Source of the DNA: Methylococcaceae bacterium UBA7658 | GTDB lineage: Bacteria > Pseudomonadota > Gammaproteobacteria > Methylococcales > Methylomonadaceae | DNA length: 38,320 bases | Assembly: GCA_002483425.1 (NCBI GenBank) | Contig: DLHW01000005.1 | Coordinates: forward strand, 104,310 to 142,629 | Reading direction: 5' to 3' | Shown here: positions 23,868 to 31,746 of the stretch, piece by piece | How positions within the stretch are numbered: position 1 is the stretch's first letter | Layout of the letters: each line of letters begins with the position of its first letter | Position numbers and translations under genes: made by a program | Notes under the pieces: generated by a model | What the model saw: the letters and a program-made list of their open reading frames with translations, nothing else | Told to the model about the DNA's origin: nothing | Databases searched by the model: none

Positions 23868-24481
23868 ACTCTTTGTCTTTTACTAAGGTGCGTGATGCTG
23901 CGCCAAAAAGTATAGTTGTCGAATTCGTTTGCCAACAGAGTGTTAATCATTAGCAAGCCGATAAAAGCGTATAAACCGAAGCCGAATTTAATATCCGCCA
24001 TATCGGATAGTTTTACACAAGCTACGATAATGCCCAAGGCGTAAACTTCAATCATAGCCCATTCGAACAAATGTTGATACCAGCGCATCCAGACCATAAT
24101 GCGGCGGTTAAACTTTTCTGCAAAAAGATGGAAGCTAATCAGAAAAGCTAAAATCAGGTTGATGACCGGCAAGGCGACGCTCGATAGCAGCACCATGGCC
24201 GCTACCGCCCACATGTCTTCTTTCAATAACGCGGAGACACCCGACCAGAGCGTGCCCTCTTGGGTTTTTCCTAGAATTTTGATCGTCAGCATCGGCAGTA
24301 AGTTGGCCGGGACAATTAAGACAAGTCCTGCTGCCGATAAGGCCAATGTGCGTTCTATACTGTGTTTATGAGGGCGGTGCAGCAGGAAGCCGCAACGCGG
24401 ACAGTGTGCTTTGTCGCCGGGTGCAGCCTTACTTTGATTGAGCAATAGATCGCATTCCGGGCAAGCTTCAAAAACGGGCAT
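23864..24481 (-). CDS. PqiA-like integral membrane protein, first half
   Basis: A membrane protein of about 205 residues with a zinc-ribbon-type N-terminus (CPECDLLLNQSKAAPGDKAH followed by CPRCG) and four hydrophobic helices, matching the N-terminal half of E. coli PqiA. ATG at 24481 is the preferred start; a TTG at 24505 is also in frame, and neither has a good ribosome-binding site. It overlaps the second half by four bases. It begins about 75 nt after the Fae-like gene and may be cotranscribed with it. Confidence 0.85.
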   Translation of the reverse strand: MPVFEACPECDLLLNQSKAAPGDKAHCPRCGFLLHRPHKHSIERTLALSAAGLVLIVPANLLPMLTIKILGKTQEGTLWSGVSALLKEDMWAVAAMVLLSSVALPVINLILAFLISFHLFAEKFNRRIMVWMRWYQHLFEWAMIEVYALGIIVACVKLSDMADIKFGFGLYAFIGLLMINTLLANEFDNYTFWRSITHLSKRQRV

Positions 24482-24556
24482 TGCAATAACGGGACGAAAG
24501 GGCAAGACTAAAGAACAATTGATGTTTTCGCCTCGATGTTTGCTCCCAGGTTTCTT

Positions 24557-25108
24557 TTACCACTGCGATTCGCCTGTTTCAGGATCGTACATTTCGTGTG
24601 CGATCTTATGCCGGTTGGCGATTAATTCGTCTATCGAGGGCGAATTGTTCATTGCCCGGCTGATGGCGAGTTTCATGGCCTCATAATTCGTCCGGTACAA
24701 GTCTTTCCGGTCTAGGCCAGGATTAGTGGCGCATTCAGGGGCGATCCAGAGCATGGCGATTATGCAAATATCGTTAGCTTGCTCTTTTGGAATAACACCC
24801 TCGATAACGCTATCCAATACCGCGTCAGCGACGGCGGATTGCACGGGGCCGCCGAGTAAATTCACGTAAGCGCTGGACTTGATGGTGACTTTCGGCACCA
24901 TGATGGTCGCAGGCCGGACTTGCTGATTGCAGGCGCGGATAGCGAACATCCGGGTATGACCTTCGGTTTGCCCCATCAAATTGGCAAAAGCATTTCCCGC
25001 AGGTCCCTTCACGCTGCCGATTAAAATTTCCGGCATTGCATCCGTTCCCTGGCCTTCGCTTGAGAATACGGTGGCTTCGCCGGTTCTAAACCAGATTGCG
25101 TCTGACAT
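24557..25108 (-). CDS. Fae-like protein (formaldehyde-activating enzyme paralogue)
   Basis: A 183-residue homologue of formaldehyde-activating enzyme, which condenses formaldehyde with tetrahydromethanopterin. The fold signature is visible: EILIGSVKGPAGNAFANLM, GHTRMFAIRACNQQVRPATI, MVPKVTIKSS and GPVQSAVADAVLDSVIEGVI. In true Fae the catalytic histidine lies in a VAHIDLIIG-type segment; the aligned segment here is DAMPEILIG, with Met at the His position. It is therefore a Fae-like paralogue of uncertain catalytic ability. The start at 25108 is supported by TGGAG. The following genes are pqiA-C, an unexpected neighbourhood. Confidence 0.85.
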   Translation of the reverse strand: MSDAIWFRTGEATVFSSEGQGTDAMPEILIGSVKGPAGNAFANLMGQTEGHTRMFAIRACNQQVRPATIMVPKVTIKSSAYVNLLGGPVQSAVADAVLDSVIEGVIPKEQANDICIIAMLWIAPECATNPGLDRKDLYRTNYEAMKLAISRAMNNSPSIDELIANRHKIAHEMYDPETGESQW

Positions 25109-25142
25109 TTTTATCTCCAACATTAACTAAAACTAAAGCCGC

Positions 25143-25172
25143 ATTCTATGACGGATGAACTGACAGGAGCAA
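25143..25172 (-). promoter_or_regulatory. possible sigma70 promoter of the Fae-like gene
   Basis: Read leftward, TTGCTC (25172-25167), an 18-bp spacer and TAGAAT (25148-25143) lie about 35 nt upstream of the start codon. The -10 is one base off consensus and the -35 retains only the TTG core. Confidence 0.35.
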
Positions 25173-25332
25173 TAGCGAAAGATCACATGGGACGCAAGCT
25201 ATTCGCGTCAATTAATTTGGCTAGAGATTACCCTCGGAATTACAACGAACCTGCATTTCTGTGATAGCCTTGTTCATTTTCTATTCACGATTAAAGCAGT
25301 AGTCTTTACTGAAAGATTGTGCGCCCATAAAC

Positions 25333-27192
25333 ATGTCCGCTAAGTATATACCGCTAGTTTCAACAGCATTGTTTTATTTCATTTTTTATCTGGTTAGCAC
25401 AATAAAGTTCGATGTGCAGCTAAAAATGAAAGCGATTCCGCTGGATTTTTTATTACAACTAGCAGTGGCTTATGCTCTGTTTGCCTGGTCGAGGCGCTTA
25501 TCCATTTTTTTAGTGATTCAAGCTTTGTTGATGGGGTTGATGTATGCCGGAAACGCCATAAAGATTGCCTTTTTCGGCGGTCCCATCATGCCCGACGATG
25601 TGTTTGCGTTGCGTTCGTTATTGCTGATATTGGAAGGCTGGCGGTTTTTTGCGGCGGCGATACCGTTAGCCGCGATTGCCAGCTTAATCATCTTTAATTT
25701 CACTCTGCGGCATTGGAGCGCTTATTTAGCCACGTTTGCGGCATTCGTATTGGGCATGACGCTCGTTTATAAGCCGGATATGATTGTGGAGCCGATCGAC
25801 AGATACACTGGTAATTCGGTTTGGGATCAGCGCTCGAATTACATCTGGCACGGCGCAACTTTGTACACTCTGCAAGAAGGCGCCCGTTATTTTGCTCTAG
25901 CCGATGCGCCGCCCGACATGGATATTGCCCAAGCGGCGGCCAGGAATTTATTAACCGAGAAACCTATTGCCAAAGCACCTGGAGTTTATAAGGCTTTTAC
26001 ACCGCGCAATATCCATTTAGTATTGCTCGAATCGTTTTGGGATGCGAACCGTTTAAAGAAAGCGGGCTATAACCAAAATCCTTTATCGCCCGAATTTCGT
26101 AAATTATGGAAAAGCACCGATTATTCATTGGCAATGCCGCCGGTTTTCGGGGGTTATACGGCGAACTCAGAATTTGAAGTGTTATGCGGTTTTCCAGTGA
26201 CGAAAGACAACGTCAAATTCGAACGTCAGTTAAAAAATTCAGTACCGTGTCTGCCGCATATCCTGGCCGATCAGGGTTATCGCACCATTGCTTCGCACCC
26301 GAATGTGCCGGTGTTTTGGAACCGGGTTAACGCTTACCGGAATATCGGTTTTCAAACCTACTGGTCGATTGCCGATTTTATCCAGGATGACATGAACCGG
26401 GAATTTATGGCCGATGCGACGTTATACCGGCAAGTCATGGAGAAAATTGCTGATTCGCTGGCTAAAAAAGAACCGGTGCTGGACTACATAGTGACTTATT
26501 TCGGGCATTGGAATTACCCGCTAGGCGCTTCAAGGCCTAATAGAATCACCTCGAAATCGAAGGTTGAGGAAGTTTCGACTTACGCCAATACGGTTTATTA
26601 TAAATCGCGCGAATTAATGGGCTTTATCGATGCGATGCGCAAACGCGATCCCGACGGCATTATCGTGGTGTTCGGCGATCACTTGCCGTTTTTAGGCGAA
26701 AATTTTGCCGGGTATGCCGATTCAGGCGTATTAGCGGCAAATCGTAGCGAGTTTACGCCCGAAATGTTTAAATTTTACGTCAGTACGCCCATGATAATCA
26801 TCGACGGTAAGAACGGGCCGTTAAAAATAGGCAGTTTACCGCTGTATCAAGTACCCAAGCTTTTGCTCGATTTGTTGAAACTCGACGACCCGACCATCTT
26901 GAATTATACCGATCCCTTACCGGATATGCGGGTGCGGCCGTTGCCGGGACTGCATTTCAATGTGCTCAAAGACGGCAAAATTGATGTTTGCAAAGAACCT
27001 CCGCTATCCGATGCCTGTCAAAAGTCTACTCGTTGGCTCGCGGACGTTTCGGCAGTGAGTAACGATTTATTTATTGGTCAGCAATTTACCCGGTTAAAAC
27101 ACCGGGTAGATGAGTTTGTCGGACCGCGGCTGCCTGAGAATACTGCGGTTGAGCCGTTCATTCAGAATTCGGCAAAACAGAGAGAAGAATGA
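25333..27192 (+). CDS. LTA-synthase-like membrane sulfatase/phosphotransferase
   Basis: A 619-residue protein with about five N-terminal transmembrane helices (to about residue 155) and a periplasmic alkaline-phosphatase-superfamily domain. Metal-site and nucleophile motifs match the LtaS/OpgB group: LLESFWD with E233, GGYTANSEFEVLCG with T276, and FGDHLPF with D449-H450. Gram-negative members transfer phosphoglycerol or phosphoethanolamine to glycans or lipids. The exact acceptor is unknown here. A periplasmic partner gene starts downstream and can even overlap by ATGA, suggesting coupled expression. Confidence 0.8.
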   Translation: MSAKYIPLVSTALFYFIFYLVSTIKFDVQLKMKAIPLDFLLQLAVAYALFAWSRRLSIFLVIQALLMGLMYAGNAIKIAFFGGPIMPDDVFALRSLLLILEGWRFFAAAIPLAAIASLIIFNFTLRHWSAYLATFAAFVLGMTLVYKPDMIVEPIDRYTGNSVWDQRSNYIWHGATLYTLQEGARYFALADAPPDMDIAQAAARNLLTEKPIAKAPGVYKAFTPRNIHLVLLESFWDANRLKKAGYNQNPLSPEFRKLWKSTDYSLAMPPVFGGYTANSEFEVLCGFPVTKDNVKFERQLKNSVPCLPHILADQGYRTIASHPNVPVFWNRVNAYRNIGFQTYWSIADFIQDDMNREFMADATLYRQVMEKIADSLAKKEPVLDYIVTYFGHWNYPLGASRPNRITSKSKVEEVSTYANTVYYKSRELMGFIDAMRKRDPDGIIVVFGDHLPFLGENFAGYADSGVLAANRSEFTPEMFKFYVSTPMIIIDGKNGPLKIGSLPLYQVPKLLLDLLKLDDPTILNYTDPLPDMRVRPLPGLHFNVLKDGKIDVCKEPPLSDACQKSTRWLADVSAVSNDLFIGQQFTRLKHRVDEFVGPRLPENTAVEPFIQNSAKQREE

Positions 27193-27251
27193 CGGTTTTG
27201 ATAATGTTTAAACCTGTGGCCGGTAGCACCACCTTAATTAGGAGAATTTTA

Positions 27252-28352
27252 GTGAAAAAATATTTATTGGCCATTGTAATTTTCGTGACGGCTTTTGCGG
27301 CAAAAACGGGTTTAGCGGATACTGTTAATTTGCCCATCCAATTGGATTACAGTTTGATTAAGAAAGCCGTTGTTACCCAATTATTCAAGGGCGAGGGCGG
27401 GGCAGCCGAGGTTTGGCATGATAAACGCAAGTGCAGTTACTTGAAACTATTCAACCCGAGGATTTCCGGCGAAGCCGGTCAGATCAAATTATTGAACGAT
27501 GTCCAGGCGCAGTTAGGCACGGCTATCGGGGGCAATTGTATTACTATGCTGGCGTGGGACGGCGCTCTTGAAACTTTTCAGAAACCGGCAGTAAACGCGG
27601 ATCATACCGTTTTGAGCTTACCCGTTACCAAGACCAATGCTTACGACCGCAATGGACGCCCGCTCGGAATCGATAAATTACAAGACCTTATAAAAAAGAT
27701 CGCACAACCGAAATTGTCGGATCTTAAAATCGATTTGAATCACTCTCGCGGAGATATAGAAAAAACTTTAACCGGTTTTCTACCCAAAGAGAATGCGGGT
27801 GAAATCAAACAAGTGCTCGATAGTCTAAGATTCGACAACGCCGAGGCTAACGATGACGGCATAAAGATTAAGCTTGCCTTCGATGCGCCATTAAAAAAAG
27901 CCGATCCAAAACCTGAAGCGCCTTTTACCGAAGCCGAACAGAAACAGTGGCAAGGGATTTGGCAGGAATGGGACGCTTTCCTGAGCAAAGCGATCAAACA
28001 GGCCGCCAGCGAAACGCAATCCCCGGAATTGCGCGATACCTTGACCGAAATCCTGTTGGAGTCGCGCGCCGCTTTTCAGGCCGGATTAAAAGCGAAAAGC
28101 CCGAAAAGCAGCGACCCGGTGCGGGTTTTCTTTACCGATGCCTGGGAAAAACTGGCGCCGCACTTACGGACTTTGGCGAAAGATTTACCTGAAGTAGAGG
28201 GTTTGCGTTACATGACATTTATTGCGGCCACCGACGTAATTTATGAACTGGAAAACATCGGCGCGCCGTTCGGTCTGGAGGTCACATCGGACGGTTTAAG
28301 ACGGCTGGTGCGGGTGTTGATGGCGGGAAAACAACAGGCTAAGGCGAATTAG
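27252..28352 (+). CDS. hypothetical periplasmic protein next to the LTA-synthase-like gene
   Basis: A 366-residue exported protein with a signal peptide (YLLAIVIFVTAFAAKTGLA) and no recognised domain. The start GTG at 27252 is supported by GGAGAATTTTA; the same frame is open back to an ATG at 27189 that overlaps the upstream stop. The N-terminal half reads like a lipid-binding beta domain (VNLPIQLDYSLIKKAVVTQL) of the kind that senses or binds amphipathic ligands. The second half is mostly helical, with PEAPFTEAEQKQWQGIWQEW. The position suggests a role with the membrane enzyme upstream. Confidence 0.65.
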   Translation: MKKYLLAIVIFVTAFAAKTGLADTVNLPIQLDYSLIKKAVVTQLFKGEGGAAEVWHDKRKCSYLKLFNPRISGEAGQIKLLNDVQAQLGTAIGGNCITMLAWDGALETFQKPAVNADHTVLSLPVTKTNAYDRNGRPLGIDKLQDLIKKIAQPKLSDLKIDLNHSRGDIEKTLTGFLPKENAGEIKQVLDSLRFDNAEANDDGIKIKLAFDAPLKKADPKPEAPFTEAEQKQWQGIWQEWDAFLSKAIKQAASETQSPELRDTLTEILLESRAAFQAGLKAKSPKSSDPVRVFFTDAWEKLAPHLRTLAKDLPEVEGLRYMTFIAATDVIYELENIGAPFGLEVTSDGLRRLVRVLMAGKQQAKAN

Positions 28353-28393
28353 CCCGGCATTGTCTATTTTTTGAAAAATGAGAGGTAGTGAGT

Positions 28394-28969
28394 ATGAAAT
28401 TCATTTATCAAGTGCTAATTTTAATTCTGATTATTGCGCTTCCGGTTCGTGCGGAAGTTTATAAATGTAAGCAACCTTCGGGTAAAATCGGTTATCAAAC
28501 AAGCCCTTGTCCAGCTGGAGTTGCCGTACAAGATGTGGTTAAAGTCGAAGAAATGTCCCCCGAAGAAAGGGAGGATGCTAAAACACGCTTAAAAATCTGG
28601 CAAGAGGAACAGGCCGTCAATGAGTCGGCAAAGCAGGCGGCGGACAAAGAGCGGCAGGAAGCATTGCAGCGGCAAGAAGCTTTGGAATTGCAAAGACGGA
28701 GCGTCGCTGCGCAAGAACAACAAGCGATCAATCAGCAGCAACAAAACCAAACAGGGGTGGGTTTCGCGCCGCATTACTCCCCGAATTGGCATCCGGATCG
28801 GCGCTACCCTTATCCGCCTAATGTCCCTGGACGATATCCGTATCCGCCGTCTCGTGATCCGCATATGCCGCCGCACCATCCGTGGCCGCCCAAGAGTCCC
28901 GGTAATCCGCCCGATCCGTTGGCGCCTATTCCGGTTCCAGCCAATCCTGGCAAATTTGGTATGGAATAA
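28394..28969 (+). CDS. DUF4124-type exported protein with coiled coil and Pro-rich tail
   Basis: A 191-residue exported protein. After a signal peptide comes a short DUF4124 domain (EVYKCKQPSGKIGYQTSPCP) with two cysteines. A Gln/Glu-rich coiled coil follows (KERQEALQRQEALELQRRS), and then a low-complexity tail with Pro, Tyr and Arg repeats (PYPPNVPGRYPYPP). DUF4124 proteins are common in proteobacteria and have no assigned function. The ATG at 28394 is spaced better from AGAGG than the GTG two codons earlier. It may share a transcript with the two genes upstream (41-nt gap). Confidence 0.75.
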   Translation: MKFIYQVLILILIIALPVRAEVYKCKQPSGKIGYQTSPCPAGVAVQDVVKVEEMSPEEREDAKTRLKIWQEEQAVNESAKQAADKERQEALQRQEALELQRRSVAAQEQQAINQQQQNQTGVGFAPHYSPNWHPDRRYPYPPNVPGRYPYPPSRDPHMPPHHPWPPKSPGNPPDPLAPIPVPANPGKFGME

Positions 28970-29060
28970 TTCGATTACAGCGTCTGTTATAAGCACCCTC
29001 ATCCGAAAGACCGGCTAAAACCATGATTAATAATAATTATAAAAAAATCGAAGTATCCTT

Positions 29061-30701
29061 ATGGCTTTAGAAAAACCCGGTTTTTTAACGAAAGAACGCA
29101 TCGTCGCCAGGCCCGGATTTAACCGCTGGCTGGCGCCGCCCGCTGCTTTAGCGATTCATCTTTGCATTGGCATGGCTTACGGCTTTTCGGTGTTCTGGCT
29201 GCCGCTTTCGAAAGCGATAGGGATTAAGGAAGCGATCCAATGCGGTCCAGAGGTCGGATTTTTGCAAGAGCTGACGGTAACGCATTGCGACTGGAAAATT
29301 TCGACCTTGGGCTGGATGTACACGCTTTTCTTCGTATTTCTAGGTTCGTCCGCCGCACTTTGGGGCGGTTGGCTTGAGAAGGCGGGGCCGCGCAAAGCCG
29401 GTGTGGTCAGCGCTTTTTGCTGGTGTGGCGGGATGTTGTTCTCCGCCCTGGGCATCTACTTGCACCAGTTCTGGATGCTGCTGCTCGGCTCGGGTGTCAT
29501 CGGTGGCATCGGTTTGGGTTTGGGTTACATTTCGCCGGTTTCCACCTTGCTTAAATGGTTTCCCGACCGTCGCGGCATGGCGACCGGGATGGCGATCATG
29601 GGTTTCGGCGGGGGCGCCATGATCGGTTCGCCGCTGGCGGCGGAATTGATCAAATTTTTTGCGACGGATGCCGATGTAGGTGTCATGCCGACGCTGGTTG
29701 TGCTGGCTTCGGTTTATTTTGTTTTCATGATGGCAGGGGCTTTAAGTTACCGTGTCCCGGCGGCGAATTGGCGGCCGCTCCATTGGCAACCGTCGAACGC
29801 CATAAAAACCAACAAGATGATTACCCATAGCCATGTCCATGTGAAAGATGTATTTAAGATCAAGCAGTTCTGGCTGCTTTGGGGCGTGCTGTGCATGAAC
29901 GTCAGCGCCGGCATCGGTATTATCGGTATGTCGTCCCCCATGCTGCAAGAAGTTTTCGGCGGGCGGCTCATCGGCATCGACATGCCTTATTCGGCTTTGG
30001 ATAAGGAGCAACTGGCCGCGATAGCCGCCGTCGCGGCGGGATTTACCGCTTTATTGAGTTTATTTAACATCGGCGGACGGTTCTTTTGGGCCAGTCTGTC
30101 TGACAAATTAGGCCGTAAAACCACCTACATGGTGTTTTTCATACTCGGCAGCCTGTTGTATTTGAGCATCCCGGAAAGCGCCAATTCGGGAAAAATCCTT
30201 TTTTTTGTTGGCGCGTTCTGCATCATTTTAAGCATGTACGGCGGCGGATTTTCCACTGTCCCTGCATATCTGGCGGATTTATTCGGCACCGAAATGGTCG
30301 GCGCCATACACGGGCGCTTGTTGACGGCCTGGGCGACGGCAGGCATTTTGGGCCCGGTGATCGTGAACTACATGCGCGAATACCAGTTGGCTATCGGCAT
30401 ACCTCGCGAGCAGATTTACAACCAGACTATGATGGTGCTGGCGGGCATGTTGATGGTTGGATTGCTGTGTAATTTGTTAATCCGTCCAGTGGCGGACAAA
30501 TGGTTTATGGATGACGATAAACTGGCGGAGGAGAGAAGCCTAGTGCTTGAAAACACCAATGCGACCGGCGAGGACAAAGTAAGCCCGGGCGCACTTCCTG
30601 TCCGTATTTTGACGGTGCTGCTGGCCTGGTCTGCCGTGTTGTTGCCCTTGGCTTGGGGGATTTATAAGACCTTACTCAGTGTGACTAAGTTTTTTTCCTG
30701 A
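29061..30701 (+). CDS. OFA-family MFS transporter (oxalate/formate antiporter-like)
   Basis: A 546-residue major-facilitator protein with about 12 membrane helices, of the oxalate/formate antiporter (OFA) group. Typical features are the LCIGMAYGFSVFWLPLSKAI helix 1, the GIGLGLGYISPVSTLLKWF and RRGMATGMAIMGFGGGAM segments, and NIGGRFFWASLSDKLGRK in the middle. Members carry small monocarboxylates or dicarboxylates. In a methylotroph, formate or a similar C1/C2 acid is a plausible substrate, but this is not proven by sequence. It is somewhat longer than OxlT because of extra loops and an extended C-terminal helix. Confidence 0.88.
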   Translation: MALEKPGFLTKERIVARPGFNRWLAPPAALAIHLCIGMAYGFSVFWLPLSKAIGIKEAIQCGPEVGFLQELTVTHCDWKISTLGWMYTLFFVFLGSSAALWGGWLEKAGPRKAGVVSAFCWCGGMLFSALGIYLHQFWMLLLGSGVIGGIGLGLGYISPVSTLLKWFPDRRGMATGMAIMGFGGGAMIGSPLAAELIKFFATDADVGVMPTLVVLASVYFVFMMAGALSYRVPAANWRPLHWQPSNAIKTNKMITHSHVHVKDVFKIKQFWLLWGVLCMNVSAGIGIIGMSSPMLQEVFGGRLIGIDMPYSALDKEQLAAIAAVAAGFTALLSLFNIGGRFFWASLSDKLGRKTTYMVFFILGSLLYLSIPESANSGKILFFVGAFCIILSMYGGGFSTVPAYLADLFGTEMVGAIHGRLLTAWATAGILGPVIVNYMREYQLAIGIPREQIYNQTMMVLAGMLMVGLLCNLLIRPVADKWFMDDDKLAEERSLVLENTNATGEDKVSPGALPVRILTVLLAWSAVLLPLAWGIYKTLLSVTKFFS

Positions 30702-30766
30702 AGGCGGCTACGCAGTTATGAGCTTTTGAAGTGTTAACGGCGCGGTAATCGATTTGTAGACAGGTT

Positions 30767-31540
30767 TCATTCGAAAATGGCGCTATCTAGGTTTTTACTC
30801 GATGCTAATCCTCTAATCATGGCTTTATCCTTGATACCCGAAAAATGCGCGCCCGCTACGTTACTGCCGGTGAAATCGGCGTCGGTCAGGTTGGTTCCGG
30901 TCAGGTTTGCACCCGACAAATCCGCATTGGAGAAATCCGCGCCGGAAAGATCGGCGCCCATGAGGTTGGTATTCTTCAACACGCTACCGGTTAAATTGGC
31001 GTGTTTCAACAAGGCGCGGTTCAGGTCGGCTCCGGTCAAATCGGCTCCGGTCAAATTGACATTATTAAGGCTGACCCGCATTAACCCCATCGGCTGGTTG
31101 GTCATGTCGACACCCCATTGCGCCCCGGTAAGGTTGGCGTGATTCAGGTCGGAGCGATCCAAGTTGGCAATAAACCGGCTGCCGCGAAGATCGGCTTTGC
31201 TCAGGTTTGCGCCCGCCATGTGGACTCCGAAAATGCTGGTTTTCGCAAGATTTGCGCCGGATAGGTTAATTTTAGTCATGACTGTTAAGTCCAACACTAA
31301 GCCCGAGAGATTGCTGTTGCTGAGATTCGACCGGCGCAGGTCGGAACCCCATAGGTCGGCTTTTGTAAAATCCAAGCCGGAGAGATCTAAATCGGTTAGA
31401 TCTTTGCGGCGTAAATCGACCGGACGGGCGCCGTCGTATTTTGCGAGCATCGATTCGATAGCAAGACGGTCAAGGTTGGCTGCAAGAGTATTAAAACAAC
31501 ACAAAAACAAAGCACTATAAATAAAATAACGGAGCTTCAT
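30767..31540 (-). CDS. exported pentapeptide-repeat protein
   Basis: A 257-residue protein with a signal peptide (YFIYSALFLCCFNTLAA) followed by about 40 tandem A(D/N)LxG-type pentapeptides, for example DLDLSGLDFTKADLWGSDLR and NLTGADLTGADLNRALLKHA. These coil into a right-handed quadrilateral beta-helix. Most pentapeptide-repeat proteins are cytoplasmic, so export is notable. Function is unknown; DNA mimicry, known for Qnr/MfpA, is unlikely for an exported form. The repeat creates a 15-nt periodicity in the DNA. Confidence 0.88.
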   Translation of the reverse strand: MKLRYFIYSALFLCCFNTLAANLDRLAIESMLAKYDGARPVDLRRKDLTDLDLSGLDFTKADLWGSDLRRSNLSNSNLSGLVLDLTVMTKINLSGANLAKTSIFGVHMAGANLSKADLRGSRFIANLDRSDLNHANLTGAQWGVDMTNQPMGLMRVSLNNVNLTGADLTGADLNRALLKHANLTGSVLKNTNLMGADLSGADFSNADLSGANLTGTNLTDADFTGSNVAGAHFSGIKDKAMIRGLASSKNLDSAIFE

Positions 31541-31746
31541 AAAGAGTCTTCTGATAGAAATAATTGTTTAAAAGTATTGCTGTTTTGGACAAGGCGTTTA
31601 GAGTATAACGCCCAAAATCGCAGTGTATAACGGTTTATATGTCCTAGGGTTTTAATTGTTAACAATACCGCGTTTTCAATAGAGCAGTATAATTTACAAT
31701 GTAATTTAAGGATGACTTAATTTTATCCTATAAAAACGGGGCGGCT

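Noticed and set aside
28589..29018. Arg-rich open frames on both strands overlapping the DUF4124 gene
   Set aside because: They are by-products of the repetitive Pro/Tyr/Arg-coding tail and lack ribosome-binding sites or recognisable domains.
30800..31450. Short-period DNA repetition that might suggest a CRISPR or satellite array
   Set aside because: The period is 15 nt and follows the pentapeptide codons. There are no spacers and no cas genes.
30777..31520. Long open frames on the plus strand opposite the pentapeptide-repeat gene
   Set aside because: They mirror the 15-nt coding repeat of the minus-strand gene. Their translations are repetitive and resemble no protein; the pentapeptide frame has the signal peptide and regular motif.
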